IMG/VR virus record: IMGVR_UViG_3300013132_004731
Location: 1 to 46,001 of that record
Origin: a virus
Length of the DNA stretch: 46,001 bases
Direction: 5' to 3' (one strand)
Part shown: piece by piece, positions 1 to 8,800 of the stretch
How positions within the stretch are numbered: position 1 is the first letter of the stretch
Layout: each line of letters opens with the position of its first letter
Notes under the pieces: model-generated
Databases searched by the model: none
Told to the model about the DNA's origin: nothing
What the model saw: only the letters and a program-made list of their open reading frames with translations
Position numbers and translations under genes: made by a program

Positions 1-1
1 A

Positions 2-373
2 CCACCTCCCCCTCCTCCTCCACCTACAACTACAGCTCCACCACCACCTCCGCCACCACCACCTCCGCCACCACCACCTCCACCACCTCCACCACCACCT
101 CCTCCGCCACCTCCACCTCCGCCACCACCTCCTCCGCCACCTCCACCTCCGCCACCACCATGTTACAATTGCGGGGGCTGTCAATTTACATGTGGTAACG
201 GCTTCTACGCTGCAGACGGCGGCTGTTGTCATGGTTGGGGATTCTGCTCAGACGGAACTTATTTTAACGATGGACCTGGAGGATTTAATCCAGCAGGGCT
301 AGATCCAACAAAAGAATATAAAGGATTGGCTGGTCCAGATCTTAGAGATATTGAAAAGCTTTTTAATGAATGA
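2..373 (+). CDS. C-terminal part of a Pro-rich, Cys-rich protein (5' partial)
   Basis: Frame 2 is open from the window edge to a TGA at 371-373. The visible 123 residues start with about 54 residues that are almost all proline, broken once by Thr-Thr-Thr-Ala. A compact 70-residue tail follows with eight cysteines (CYNCGGCQFTCGNG, then GGCCHGWGFC) and many glycines, which looks like a small disulfide- or metal-stabilised domain. The proline codons are mixed (cca, cct, ccg, ccc), so the tract is probably kept by selection on the protein. The family is not recognised. A polyproline rod ending in a small knob fits an extended virion or surface-exposed protein, but that is inference. The stop overlaps the next start (ATGAATGA). 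Confidence 0.75.
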   Translation, partial: PPPPPPPPTTTAPPPPPPPPPPPPPPPPPPPPPPPPPPPPPPPPPPPPPPPPPCYNCGGCQFTCGNGFYAADGGCCHGWGFCSDGTYFNDGPGGFNPAGLDPTKEYKGLAGPDLRDIEKLFNE

Positions 374-1403
374 CCTCTACGATACAGAATTATTAAGTTT
401 TGTTGATGAAGGAGGCTACATACTTAGTATACAAAATAATATATTTATTGCAGATATAGATAATGTCTATTACAAAAAAAAGATTAATTTAATAGTATTT
501 GAAGAAGATGGAAGACATCTATTCTCTGTAAAAAATAAACCATTTAAAATAAGTCATAACCAAAAATTTTTTGATGTAAAGATAATAAATAAAGAAAAAA
601 TAGAATATTTTTTAAATCTCAAAACTTATTTAATTGATACAAGAAATGATTCTTTTATTAAAGAGTTACATTTAAATAAAAAGATATATAAAAATTTTAT
701 ACGTTTTTATATAAATAAAGATGAATTACAAAATGGAAATATGATAATATTTTTAGATTCATCTAAATACGGATTCGACCCTAGATATGATTTAAAATGT
801 CATATTAGCAAAGAAGCTTCTGAAGATTTTATATTAAAATATGGCGAAAATAAATTAATAGAAGAAATAGAAAAAAAAATAAAAGAATATAAGGCTTCTG
901 GACATTTATATAAAACACAAAATGGATTAAGGTTAATATTAACAGATAAATTTAGAAAAAACGAAGATTACGCGCAATTAGCGAAAGATTTATATTCAGA
1001 TTCAAAATACATTAATACATGTTTACTCGCAGGAAGATACGGATGTAGACTTACTCCAAAATTAAAAAATTATAAATTATTCGACAAATCTTATAATAAA
1101 CTAATTTCAAATCTATCTAATAATGATATTGCCACAAGTATAATAGAAAATGATGGAGGAACACCAATAAAATTTGATCTTAAAAATATTTACTTTAAAG
1201 ACGATAAACAGAATAAAAAAATAGAAAAATATTTTATAATTTTTAAGGATTTAGTAACTGGTTATATAAAAAGAGAAGGGTACGCTATTTGTAGAAAAAT
1301 TAAAAAATTTAAGTTTTCTGAAGAGAATCCTGAAATTTTACAATTTTTAGATTATCATGATAAATGGACAAAGGCTAATAAAGAGAACACAATACTTATA
1401 TGA
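366..1403 (+). CDS. Unknown protein, first copy of a tandem paralogue pair
   Basis: This 345-residue protein is not recognised as a characterised family. I chose ATG 366 over the upstream in-frame TTG 351 because its N-terminus (MNDLYDTE...GGYILSIQ) then lines up with that of the next gene (MIDLYSSE...RGYINSIQ), and because it overlaps the previous stop by 8 nt, as expected in a coupled operon. Shared blocks in the second half are YKTQNGLRLILTDKFR, a CRLTPKLKNYKLFD segment, and the C-terminal YHDKWTKANKENTIL. The conserved Arg, Lys, His and Asp residues suggest a nucleotide- or phosphate-binding or enzymatic core, but no function can be assigned. The stop overlaps the next ATG (ATGA). Confidence 0.8.
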   Translation: MNDLYDTELLSFVDEGGYILSIQNNIFIADIDNVYYKKKINLIVFEEDGRHLFSVKNKPFKISHNQKFFDVKIINKEKIEYFLNLKTYLIDTRNDSFIKELHLNKKIYKNFIRFYINKDELQNGNMIIFLDSSKYGFDPRYDLKCHISKEASEDFILKYGENKLIEEIEKKIKEYKASGHLYKTQNGLRLILTDKFRKNEDYAQLAKDLYSDSKYINTCLLAGRYGCRLTPKLKNYKLFDKSYNKLISNLSNNDIATSIIENDGGTPIKFDLKNIYFKDDKQNKKIEKYFIIFKDLVTGYIKREGYAICRKIKKFKFSEENPEILQFLDYHDKWTKANKENTILI

Positions 1404-2356
1404 TAGATTTATATAGCTCTGAATACAATCATCGCGGGTATATAAACAGCATCCAAAAATATATAGGATTAATTGATGTAGACTTTATTTCTTCAGATAA
1501 TAATTTTACAATAGATTTTACTAATAATTTAACTTTATATCCATTAGACGTTTATCAATTAAACATTTGCCCATATCAAAAATCATTCGATATAAATTTT
1601 ATAAACATGGATAAAAAGTCCATATCAGAGATTTCTATTTATGATAGAAACAATAATGATCTAAATTTTAAAAAGGAAATAGATAATAATTCTAAAGTAA
1701 AATTTAATATACCAAAAGATATAAGATGCCGAAAAGACGAATTCTATATTCTCAAAGATAAAAAAAATGATTTAATGTTTAAAATTTTTGTAAATTATAA
1801 TGCGTCTAAAAGAATTTACGCTGAAAATGGAGAAGAAAAAATTATAAATGACATAGAAAAATACTTAACTCAAAACAAAATAACTTCAAATATATATAGG
1901 ACGCAAAATGGTTTAAGAGTGATATTACTTGATAAATTAAGAGGCCTATTTGATAAAGATTCATATCAAGATTATAAAAGCATAAGTAATTCTATATATG
2001 GCGATGATTTGTATTTAAAATACGTAATAGCAAGGGGAGCTTATTCTTTAAGATTAACGCCAAAATTTAGGAGTTACAAGCTTATAGATCAAAATAATTA
2101 TAAAGAATATGAAGAAAAATTTAAAGAAAGCCTTGGATTAAAGTACCTTCATGGTCTTATCAGAGCCGTTGGAAACCCCTTGAATGGAAAGAAAATAATT
2201 GATTCTTTATCAAGAATATATTTAAAATCTGATAAATATTCTGTCGCAAAAATAATAAATAGAATTGGTGATATAAAAGATAAAGATATATCTAATTTTA
2301 TAGAATTTCACGATAAATGGACAAAAGCAAACAAAATTAATACAATATTAGTATAA
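1400..2356 (+). CDS. Unknown protein, second copy of the tandem paralogue pair
   Basis: This 318-residue protein is clearly related to its upstream neighbour. It has the same N-terminus pattern, YRTQNGLRVILLDKLR, SLRLTPKFRSYKLID and a closing FHDKWTKANKINTILV. The N-terminal 130 residues are much more diverged than the C-terminal 180, so the conserved function probably lies in the C-terminal half. It starts within the stop of the first copy and ends 1 nt before the next ATG, so all three genes look cotranscribed. No characterised family is recognised. Confidence 0.8.
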   Translation: MIDLYSSEYNHRGYINSIQKYIGLIDVDFISSDNNFTIDFTNNLTLYPLDVYQLNICPYQKSFDINFINMDKKSISEISIYDRNNNDLNFKKEIDNNSKVKFNIPKDIRCRKDEFYILKDKKNDLMFKIFVNYNASKRIYAENGEEKIINDIEKYLTQNKITSNIYRTQNGLRVILLDKLRGLFDKDSYQDYKSISNSIYGDDLYLKYVIARGAYSLRLTPKFRSYKLIDQNNYKEYEEKFKESLGLKYLHGLIRAVGNPLNGKKIIDSLSRIYLKSDKYSVAKIINRIGDIKDKDISNFIEFHDKWTKANKINTILV

Positions 2357-2357
2357 C

Positions 2358-2774
2358 ATGGTCTTTCTCTCTTATAACTTATTTCTATATAGATACAATA
2401 AAGGATATGATGCTAAATTAAATATTTTTAAAAAGCATTTTCCTGGTAAAGACTATTTGCTACCATATAGTCAATTAAGTAAAGATGAAATTGCTACAAA
2501 GATAAAATGTGATGAAAATGAACTAACTGGGCTATTTGTAAAAGATTTAGACTTTATAATGAAAAAATGTAGTGGACTAGCCGTTTTTCCAACAAAAAAC
2601 AATTACATTGGACTTGGTACATATTGGGAAATTATCTCGGCAGAGAAATATGGTTTAGAAAAGTTAGTATATAATTCTGAAAAAGATATATTTTATAATA
2701 AATTTAAAATTAAAGAAGTTCCAAAGAAAATCAAAAATGCGACATTTTACAAAAAAATTATTTTTTTAGATTAA
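2358..2774 (+). CDS. Small protein resembling nucleoside 2-deoxyribosyltransferases
   Basis: The protein has 138 residues. The stretch DLDFIMKKCSGLAVFP, followed by YIGLGTYWEIISAEKYG, resembles the core of nucleoside 2-deoxyribosyltransferase-like proteins (Asp at the end of a strand, a small-residue strand ending in Pro, then a Gly-x-Gly-Thr-x-x-Glu helix whose Glu is the usual nucleophile). The full length is close to that of small members. Such enzymes exchange bases on deoxynucleosides or hydrolyse modified nucleotides, which would suit a phage nucleotide pool. The match is by eye and partial, so the function is a guess. The gene overlaps the 3' end of the convergent neighbour by 17 nt. 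Confidence 0.6.
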   Translation: MVFLSYNLFLYRYNKGYDAKLNIFKKHFPGKDYLLPYSQLSKDEIATKIKCDENELTGLFVKDLDFIMKKCSGLAVFPTKNNYIGLGTYWEIISAEKYGLEKLVYNSEKDIFYNKFKIKEVPKKIKNATFYKKIIFLD

Positions 2775-3597
2775 TAATTTCTTCTACTTTTTTTTCTAGC
2801 AAAGCTAATTTATGATCTATTTTAAAAAGAATATCTTCAAACATTTTATTTGCGACTTCATCTTCGATCTCTGGATATGGTAAATCTAAATAAGGTATCT
2901 TTTTATCTATAATATAAAATACTTCATTATCTTTATTTTTCTTAGCAAATTGGCTTTTTGTTTTTATTAATATTTTATTCGTAACGACTTTACCAGTTTT
3001 AATTTCATATGGAAGATTATTAAGGAGATGAAGGACCATAAATCCATCCCCATGAGTTACGTCTTTGATAAAGTTAGATTGAAAATTTTTTACATTAGTT
3101 TTTTTATAAAAGAAATCTAATAAAATTTTAGCACCATTTTCACTAATAAAATAAGCATTTTCTTCTGGAGGTTCAAAATAAGCTCCCTTTTGTAATATTT
3201 CGAACTCGATTTGATCGTCTTTTATATCAGTTATTATGATTGATGTTTTTCTCAAAGGATCATTTATCTCTTTATCTAAAACAAATTTTTGATTTTTGAA
3301 TATATTACCACTTTTTTCTATCACTTTAGTATGCCCAAAGAATTCATATTCATCGTAATATATATCTATATATTCATTATTTACTATATCACTAGAAGTC
3401 TCAAAAATATGTATTTTATCTATAGACTCTAAATTTTTAAAATTCTTTTCTATTCTTATAGTTTCAAAGTCTTCAATTTTAATAGAAGTAAAATCTGAAT
3501 CGAATACCATAAACATATTCTTTCTAATTGGTATATCAGAAATATTTGCATGAATTAATATTCTACCGTCTTTTATAGAAGATGTATATCTTTGCAT
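2758..3597 (-). CDS. Unknown protein of the late structural operon
   Basis: This 279-residue protein is rich in beta-prone segments and ends in a charged helix (LALLEKKVEEIINL) that looks like a short coiled coil. It starts 8 nt after the stop of the tail-tube-like gene upstream, so it is probably translated from the same message. No enzymatic motif is visible. The position after two tail-tube-like genes suggests a virion or tail-assembly role, by context only. Its stop lies inside the 3' end of the convergent plus-strand gene, with no room for a terminator between them. Confidence 0.75.
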   Translation of the reverse strand: MQRYTSSIKDGRILIHANISDIPIRKNMFMVFDSDFTSIKIEDFETIRIEKNFKNLESIDKIHIFETSSDIVNNEYIDIYYDEYEFFGHTKVIEKSGNIFKNQKFVLDKEINDPLRKTSIIITDIKDDQIEFEILQKGAYFEPPEENAYFISENGAKILLDFFYKKTNVKNFQSNFIKDVTHGDGFMVLHLLNNLPYEIKTGKVVTNKILIKTKSQFAKKNKDNEVFYIIDKKIPYLDLPYPEIEDEVANKMFEDILFKIDHKLALLEKKVEEIINLKK

Positions 3598-3604
3598 TAT
3601 AATA

Positions 3605-4447
3605 TTATATGTGATATTTTAGACTTATTCTAGAATTTATTATATCATTTGTTCTTAGTGAAAAATTCTTACCAACAAGATATCCACTTTTTAAATTCAT
3701 AGATATTTTGGCATCTCCAGACCATGGACTCGCGTAATTAATATTAGTATTGTTAATTAAGCTATTTATATTCCTTATATTCATATCGTATGTATTTAAC
3801 TCGACAAAAAGATCGATTTGTTCTTCATTATAAACTACTCTGTGTGGATATGTCTTTTCTAATGTATATATTGGTTGAACATCAGCCTTATAGGATAGGT
3901 CAATTTTTCTAATATCATGACTAGAAAATTCATTTGAATTATCTTGAAATATTAAAGTTGTAGAAGATCCATGAGAATAGAAATTTTGCTGATTGACACC
4001 GACATCGTAAGAATCTACTCCAAGTGTTCCATTGAATTGACTATTTGTAACACTATAAAATACAAACTCTGCCTGAGACGATATCATATTGTCTGGATCT
4101 GCTGAAATATTATATGATCTTAAGTAGCCACTATTAAATATAGCATTCCCACATGTTATTTTAAAATTATCTTTATCTCCTCCAGTTTTTAATATATTAT
4201 TAATAAAAATATAATCCTTTGGAGCTTGAGATAGGAATGATACATTTATAACTGCCGCCAAACCATCTGCATTGTTTCCTCTAAAAGGATGTTTTTGATT
4301 GACTATATAAGCAAAGCCAGCATTTGGATTTATTTCTAAAGATATATTTTGAGCGGTAAAATTATACTGATTGTACAAAGCTGGAGCAATTCCATATTTA
4401 TTGAAGCTCTGAATTGAAATTGGAAAATTTTTATAAGAATAAAACAT
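3605..4447 (-). CDS. Tail-tube-like structural protein, paralogue 2
   Basis: The protein has 280 residues and is almost all beta. A central segment (GNAIFNSGYLRSYNISADPDN, then SSQAEFVFYS) matches the pattern GLRYTNCLLDSFSFTVEPDR...NAQASFFTF in the upstream gene, so the two are paralogues. A Gly/Asn strand followed by a repeated S-x-x-x-x-(D/P) strand pair is typical of phage tail-tube and related hexamerising folds. That assignment is inference from pattern and location. The ATG overlaps the upstream stop region (TTAATG), which suggests translational coupling. No signal peptide or membrane segment is seen. Confidence 0.75.
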   Translation of the reverse strand: MFYSYKNFPISIQSFNKYGIAPALYNQYNFTAQNISLEINPNAGFAYIVNQKHPFRGNNADGLAAVINVSFLSQAPKDYIFINNILKTGGDKDNFKITCGNAIFNSGYLRSYNISADPDNMISSQAEFVFYSVTNSQFNGTLGVDSYDVGVNQQNFYSHGSSTTLIFQDNSNEFSSHDIRKIDLSYKADVQPIYTLEKTYPHRVVYNEEQIDLFVELNTYDMNIRNINSLINNTNINYASPWSGDAKISMNLKSGYLVGKNFSLRTNDIINSRISLKYHI

Positions 4448-5259
4448 TAATAGAATTTAGTGAATCTTCTTCTTGTAGAAGTAATTCCATCAACAGAGCT
4501 TGTACCCTCTATTGTAACGCTTTGCGCTCCGCTCATAACTACTGTATAGGTTACTCCTGGGCAACAAATTGCTTCTAAAGCAAATGTAAGAATTCTTGAA
4601 TCACCTGTATATATTACTCTTCTATATAATGCTTCTGACATTTCAAACTCTTCTGATGCGCCATTAAATTTTATTAGTCTTGGATCAATTCTATTTAATA
4701 TTTTTACTGGTAAATATTCTGCTCTAAAACTATATGACATATTAAATAGATTAGAATAGTCTTCTATATTTCCTAAATAAGAATTTGGAAATGCAGTCAT
4801 TGCGGCTTTTGATCCATGTAGAAAGTCTGCGTCTAAATTTTGACCAACTGTATACATTCCAATTTGTCCAGTAGGAGTATTAAACGTGAAGAAAGAGGCT
4901 TGAGCATTAACTATTCTATCTGGCTCAACTGTAAAAGAAAAACTATCTAATAAGCAATTTGTATATCTAAGACCACCGATATCTATATCACCACTTGGAG
5001 CAATATCTGTTAGGTTATTCTTCATGTTATCTATTAAAGTTTTAATAGGATCATCATTTTGAATATTATATTGAAATGATACATTATGAGTAACTACATC
5101 ATTAGGAACTTGGCTATAATAAGCTTGTCTTTTGCCGAGAGACTTGACTGGTGTTATATTATTAGTTGTTGAAAAAGTAATATTTGTTACAGGCATTGCT
5201 CCAGTTATACCATTACATATAAATCTAACTGGGGTATATTTAAAAGAATATATGCTCAT
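4447..5259 (-). CDS. Tail-tube-like structural protein, paralogue 1
   Basis: The protein has 270 residues and is beta-rich. GLRYTNCLLDSFSFTVEPDR and the following strand pair are shared with the downstream paralogue, and more weakly with the protein at 12368-13666. It is the first gene after the group I intron and has its own GTGTAA motif 9 nt before the ATG. It could therefore be expressed without splicing of an upstream transcript. The C-terminus carries several Arg residues (STRRRFTKFY). It is probably a tail tube or tail-associated structural subunit. A homologue search or structure prediction would be needed to choose between tube, terminator and baseplate hub. Confidence 0.78.
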   Translation of the reverse strand: MSIYSFKYTPVRFICNGITGAMPVTNITFSTTNNITPVKSLGKRQAYYSQVPNDVVTHNVSFQYNIQNDDPIKTLIDNMKNNLTDIAPSGDIDIGGLRYTNCLLDSFSFTVEPDRIVNAQASFFTFNTPTGQIGMYTVGQNLDADFLHGSKAAMTAFPNSYLGNIEDYSNLFNMSYSFRAEYLPVKILNRIDPRLIKFNGASEEFEMSEALYRRVIYTGDSRILTFALEAICCPGVTYTVVMSGAQSVTIEGTSSVDGITSTRRRFTKFY

Positions 5260-5268
5260 TTTATTATA

Positions 5269-5274
5269 TTACAC
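5269..5274 (-). promoter_or_regulatory. GTGTAA late-promoter-like motif before gene 4447-5259
   Basis: On the minus strand GTGTAATATAATAAA runs straight into the ATG, with 9 nt between GTGTAA and the start codon. The same hexamer sits 7-10 nt before four other starts. No -35 box is visible. The likely reading is a phage-specific -10 element giving a leaderless or near-leaderless transcript. Confidence 0.55.
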
Positions 5275-5582
5275 TGTTATTTTTTCTAAAAGAAGATTAA
5301 ATTGATTAGCCACTTTCCTCTGCTCATACGGCTTAGTCCGGTGTTCATTTTTATTTATAAATAAATTAGATATTTAGCCAATCTATCGCCGATTGCTCGG
5401 TGTCCTCCCAATTCTAAAAGTCCTAAGACTACATAGAAAAATTAAGTCTAATAGATCGTTTATCAGCTTAGGGCCTTGGTTAGGCTTTTTGGGCCTTTTT
5501 GAATGTATTTCGGAGATATTCCCTCTGTCCACTCGTTCCTCGGCTTGTCACCTTCAATTTATTTAATATCTTTAATTTTAAA
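5275..5582 (-). ncRNA. Structured 3' region following the group I intron core
   Basis: These 308 bases have no convincing ORF on the minus strand. They are locally much richer in G and C than the neighbouring coding DNA. Possible hairpins read on the minus strand include CCGA-GCAA-TCGG (a GNRA tetraloop), AGACT...AGTCT and GCCT-aacca-AGGC. The stretch probably contains peripheral 3' domains (P9 extensions) and the 3' splice site of the intron, or a second RNA element after it. The 3' splice site could not be placed. Confidence 0.5.
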
Positions 5583-5841
5583 TAAAGATTTTCTTATTGT
5601 TACCAATAAGATTGGACTATGTCTTATTTATATTTTATATAAATTTGGGCGCTCGTGTCCTTGTTATTCCTGCGGAAGGTCAAAGATTAGTCTCTACACC
5701 TTCTTATATCATTTTTAAACCGCGATATAAGCTTGGCTCGGCGTTACCCTATATTATATGTCAAAGAACTTTTATTTTATATAGGACTTTCACCGAATTC
5801 ACCCAATACGGCCATAAGGTGTTACACTTGTATAGTCCCGA
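5583..5841 (-). ncRNA. Group IA self-splicing intron, catalytic core
   Basis: All core elements of a group I ribozyme can be read on the minus strand. P3 is TTGGGTG (5800-5806) with CGCCCAA (5645-5651), 7 bp. P4 is TTCGG with CCGAG. P5 is TCCTATA with TATAGGG. P6 is CTTATATC with GATATAAG. The R element GGTGTAGAGACTA is at 5688-5700, and the S element AAGACATAGTCC at 5614-5625 forms P7. P8 is the AT hairpin at 5626-5644. P9 is CTTATTG-GTAA-CAATAAG (5593-5610). The 36 nt or so between P7 and the 3' strand of P3 hold extra pairing (P7.1/P7.2 position), which is diagnostic of subgroup IA, common in phages. No homing endonuclease ORF is present. The 5' splice site is probably at or a few bases from 5841-5844. 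P1 was not resolved. Confidence 0.9.
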
Positions 5842-8800
5842 TTAGATTGTTATTGCGTATTTATTTGCTAAATATGTATTTACTGCTGATATTTGCGATG
5901 GGCTTAATTCTTTATTATATATTAATACTTCAGCTAAATTACCCTGCCAGTAATATTGTCCTCCCCAATTTTGAACCCCTAAGAATGGTCCACCATTTGG
6001 GAAAGAATTAGTATATGTGCTGCTACTATATGATGGAGCAAGAAAATCTGGATAAAAAGATATGAAGCCTGTATTATTTATAGCTATATATCTATTTTGA
6101 TTACTCGACATAGTTGTTAATATATGCCATCCAGTTATCGCATTTGGGGCAGCAAAATAATCTCTATAGGTATAAGCGAATCCATCATAAATTTGACCAT
6201 CTTCCCAAGCGTAGTGACTACCTCCGTCAATATTATTACCAAAATCTCCAAATACAGATCCAAGTTGTTTATTCAAGTAATCTGAGACTGTTCTTGCGAC
6301 TGCAAATGCTGTAGCTCCTGTTGTTGAACCCGTGCTTAGTATCGCTGGCAAATCTATGAAATTCGATCCATCAAAAATAACCGAACCATAGCCATTAATC
6401 AAATGATTAGAAGCTTGGGAAAAACTTGCGCCAAATATTTCTGGAGAATTTTGAGCATTACTTGAATCAACAAATGGATTCTCTGGTTTTAACCAATAAA
6501 CTAAATTATTTAAGATATTAAATCCAGGTAATGGGGTTGTTGTAGTGGTGCTTGTTGTAGTGGTGCTTGTTGTAGTAGTACTTGTAGTGGCTGCAGGAGT
6601 TGCACAACTTAAATAATAAGTATATATTGGAGATGTACCTTGACACAATTGACTTTGGGTAGTTACTATGACTTTGACTATAGAATTATTTAAATTATTT
6701 AAATTTGATACAGTTCCGCCCCCATTGAAACCTATTGGACCAGAATTAAAAATTAAATTAGTCCCAGCGTAATCATATAATGAAAATACTAAAATTTCAT
6801 CAGAATTATCAACTGTAAATGTAAAATCAAATGTTCCTAATGCGTTTGTGTCAACATATCTTGTATGTATGCATGTATTATTTATTGTCCAGTTCGAATC
6901 ATTATAATCATAATATGTAATTGCACAATTTCCTGCCAAAGCACTAACTGGAGTAGTTGAAGTTGTGGTTGTTGTAGTGGTTGTCGTACTAGTGGTCGTC
7001 GTAGTAGTACTTGTAGGACCAACAGTGCCAATTATTTTGAATGCTTTTGAATTATTTTCATTATTATAATAGTTTGATAATCTATAAGTACCATCCGAAG
7101 TTATATTAGTATTATCGACTGAAGTGTTTGAAGTAGTTTTAATTCTAAATTGAATTTGACCCATTAGACCGCCCCAACTTAATTCAATGTTTTCATTAGA
7201 GAAATTATCAGAATTCAAAGACCATTCATATAATGGACCACCTTCAAAATTATTTAAACTAGAATATAATCCTAAGTTCTTTGGTCCTTTATTTGAAGAA
7301 CGATTTCCAACCAATATTCTTTTTAATGTAGCTTCATATCCATTTTCAATATTAAAACCAAAAGAAACATAATCATTTGTGTCCTGACTCCAAGCTTTAG
7401 AGCAAAATGAGTTTGATCCAGATGCCGCCAAAAGGCCTGGGCCTCTTTGTAAATCTAGAGCAGTAATATGATTTGAACCAATTCCAGTGACTAGATTTTC
7501 ATCTCCATTTCTACCATCGAGCTCCCAAGCAACTAATGCTGGACAACTTAATTGATAATTATAATAAACAAAAGGCGCACAATCATCTGAATTTTGTACT
7601 TTTATATAAACTAAAGCATTATTCGCTTCTGATGTTTTTACAAATCCTACAGATGCAGAGGTTGATGTTGGTCCAAAAGGATAAAGTATATTATTATAAT
7701 TAACATAACCACTAATTTGGTAACCTTCTGAATAAAATGCCAAAGAAGCAAGTCCTTGAGAATCTCCATCAAGACTAATATTTCTTTTATGTTGACAACC
7801 ATAAGATACCCAATCTAAATCATTTGTTTCATTGTATATAACATCGCATTCACCTTCTGTTACAGGAACAGGAGGAGGAGTCGTTGTCGTTGTAGTCGTT
7901 GTTGTTGTAGTAGTTGTGGTTGTTGTTGTCGTTGTAGTAGTGGTTGTAGTCGTTGTGAATCTTTCGCAAAATATAGAATAAAAGTACCAAGCATTAATTG
8001 AGCAATCTATTGTCGAATCTATTAGTACATATACTGTAGCATATTCTGGATCTCCAGCTATTCTTTCGAAAAGAACATTTCCATAATATCCTGAGCTTTC
8101 TGTTCCTAAAGCGACAACAAGTCTATTACCAAGATATACATAGAAATTTAAATTAATATTATTTTCTGCTCCCCAATTGAAGCGTAAATTGCCCAAATCG
8201 CTTCCTATAAATATTCTTCTTCCATCTAAGCATCCTCCACTAACCCAATTTGGATTATCTACTTCATAATAATTATTACCACAAGTTCCATCTGGTAATA
8301 ATGGAAATGGGGTAGTTGTAGTAGTCGTAGTGGTGGTAGTAGTCGTGGTAGTCGTGGTCGTAGTTGTAGTAGACGAAGTCAAATCATAAAAATATATATA
8401 TTTTTGTCCTACAAATAGAATTTTTGATCCAAGATACTCAGCGGTTACAGATATCCAATTATCTAGATATGGTAATGTGGCAATTGAATAATTAGGTAAA
8501 TTATAAGATGGTAACGGAACAAAATTTGTTTTAGAAATTAAAAATACATTTGTTTTTAAATCATTGGTCCTAGATTTTTTAACTGCTATGACCCAAGTAC
8601 CTCCTCCTGGATTAATATCAAAATTTGTCCACGCTACTTCTGTCAATTCGTAATCTAATTCAAATCCAGCTGATGCCCAATTTTCTCCAAATCCTGAGAA
8701 ATAAAATTTACCATTATTATTTCCAAAAGCATTTATTGTTGGAGTATCATTAAATAAACGCATTTCTGTTTCGCCCACGTTATTCTCCCATTCTGAAGGG

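Noticed and set aside
1-162. CRISPR-like or satellite repeat
   Set aside because: The repeat is codon-based polyproline in a continuous reading frame, with no spacer structure. The same holds for the Thr tracts.
351-365. TTG 351 as the start of the first paralogue
   Set aside because: Alignment with the second paralogue places the start at ATG 366.
5782-5827. GTGTAA followed 6 nt later by ATG and a 12-codon ORF inside the intron
   Set aside because: It lies in the P2/P3 region of the ribozyme and is probably coincidence.
5503-6011. Three overlapping plus-strand ORFs of 71-92 codons
   Set aside because: They lie opposite the group I intron and the adhesin 3' end, have Cys/Leu-rich nonsense translations and show no start signals.
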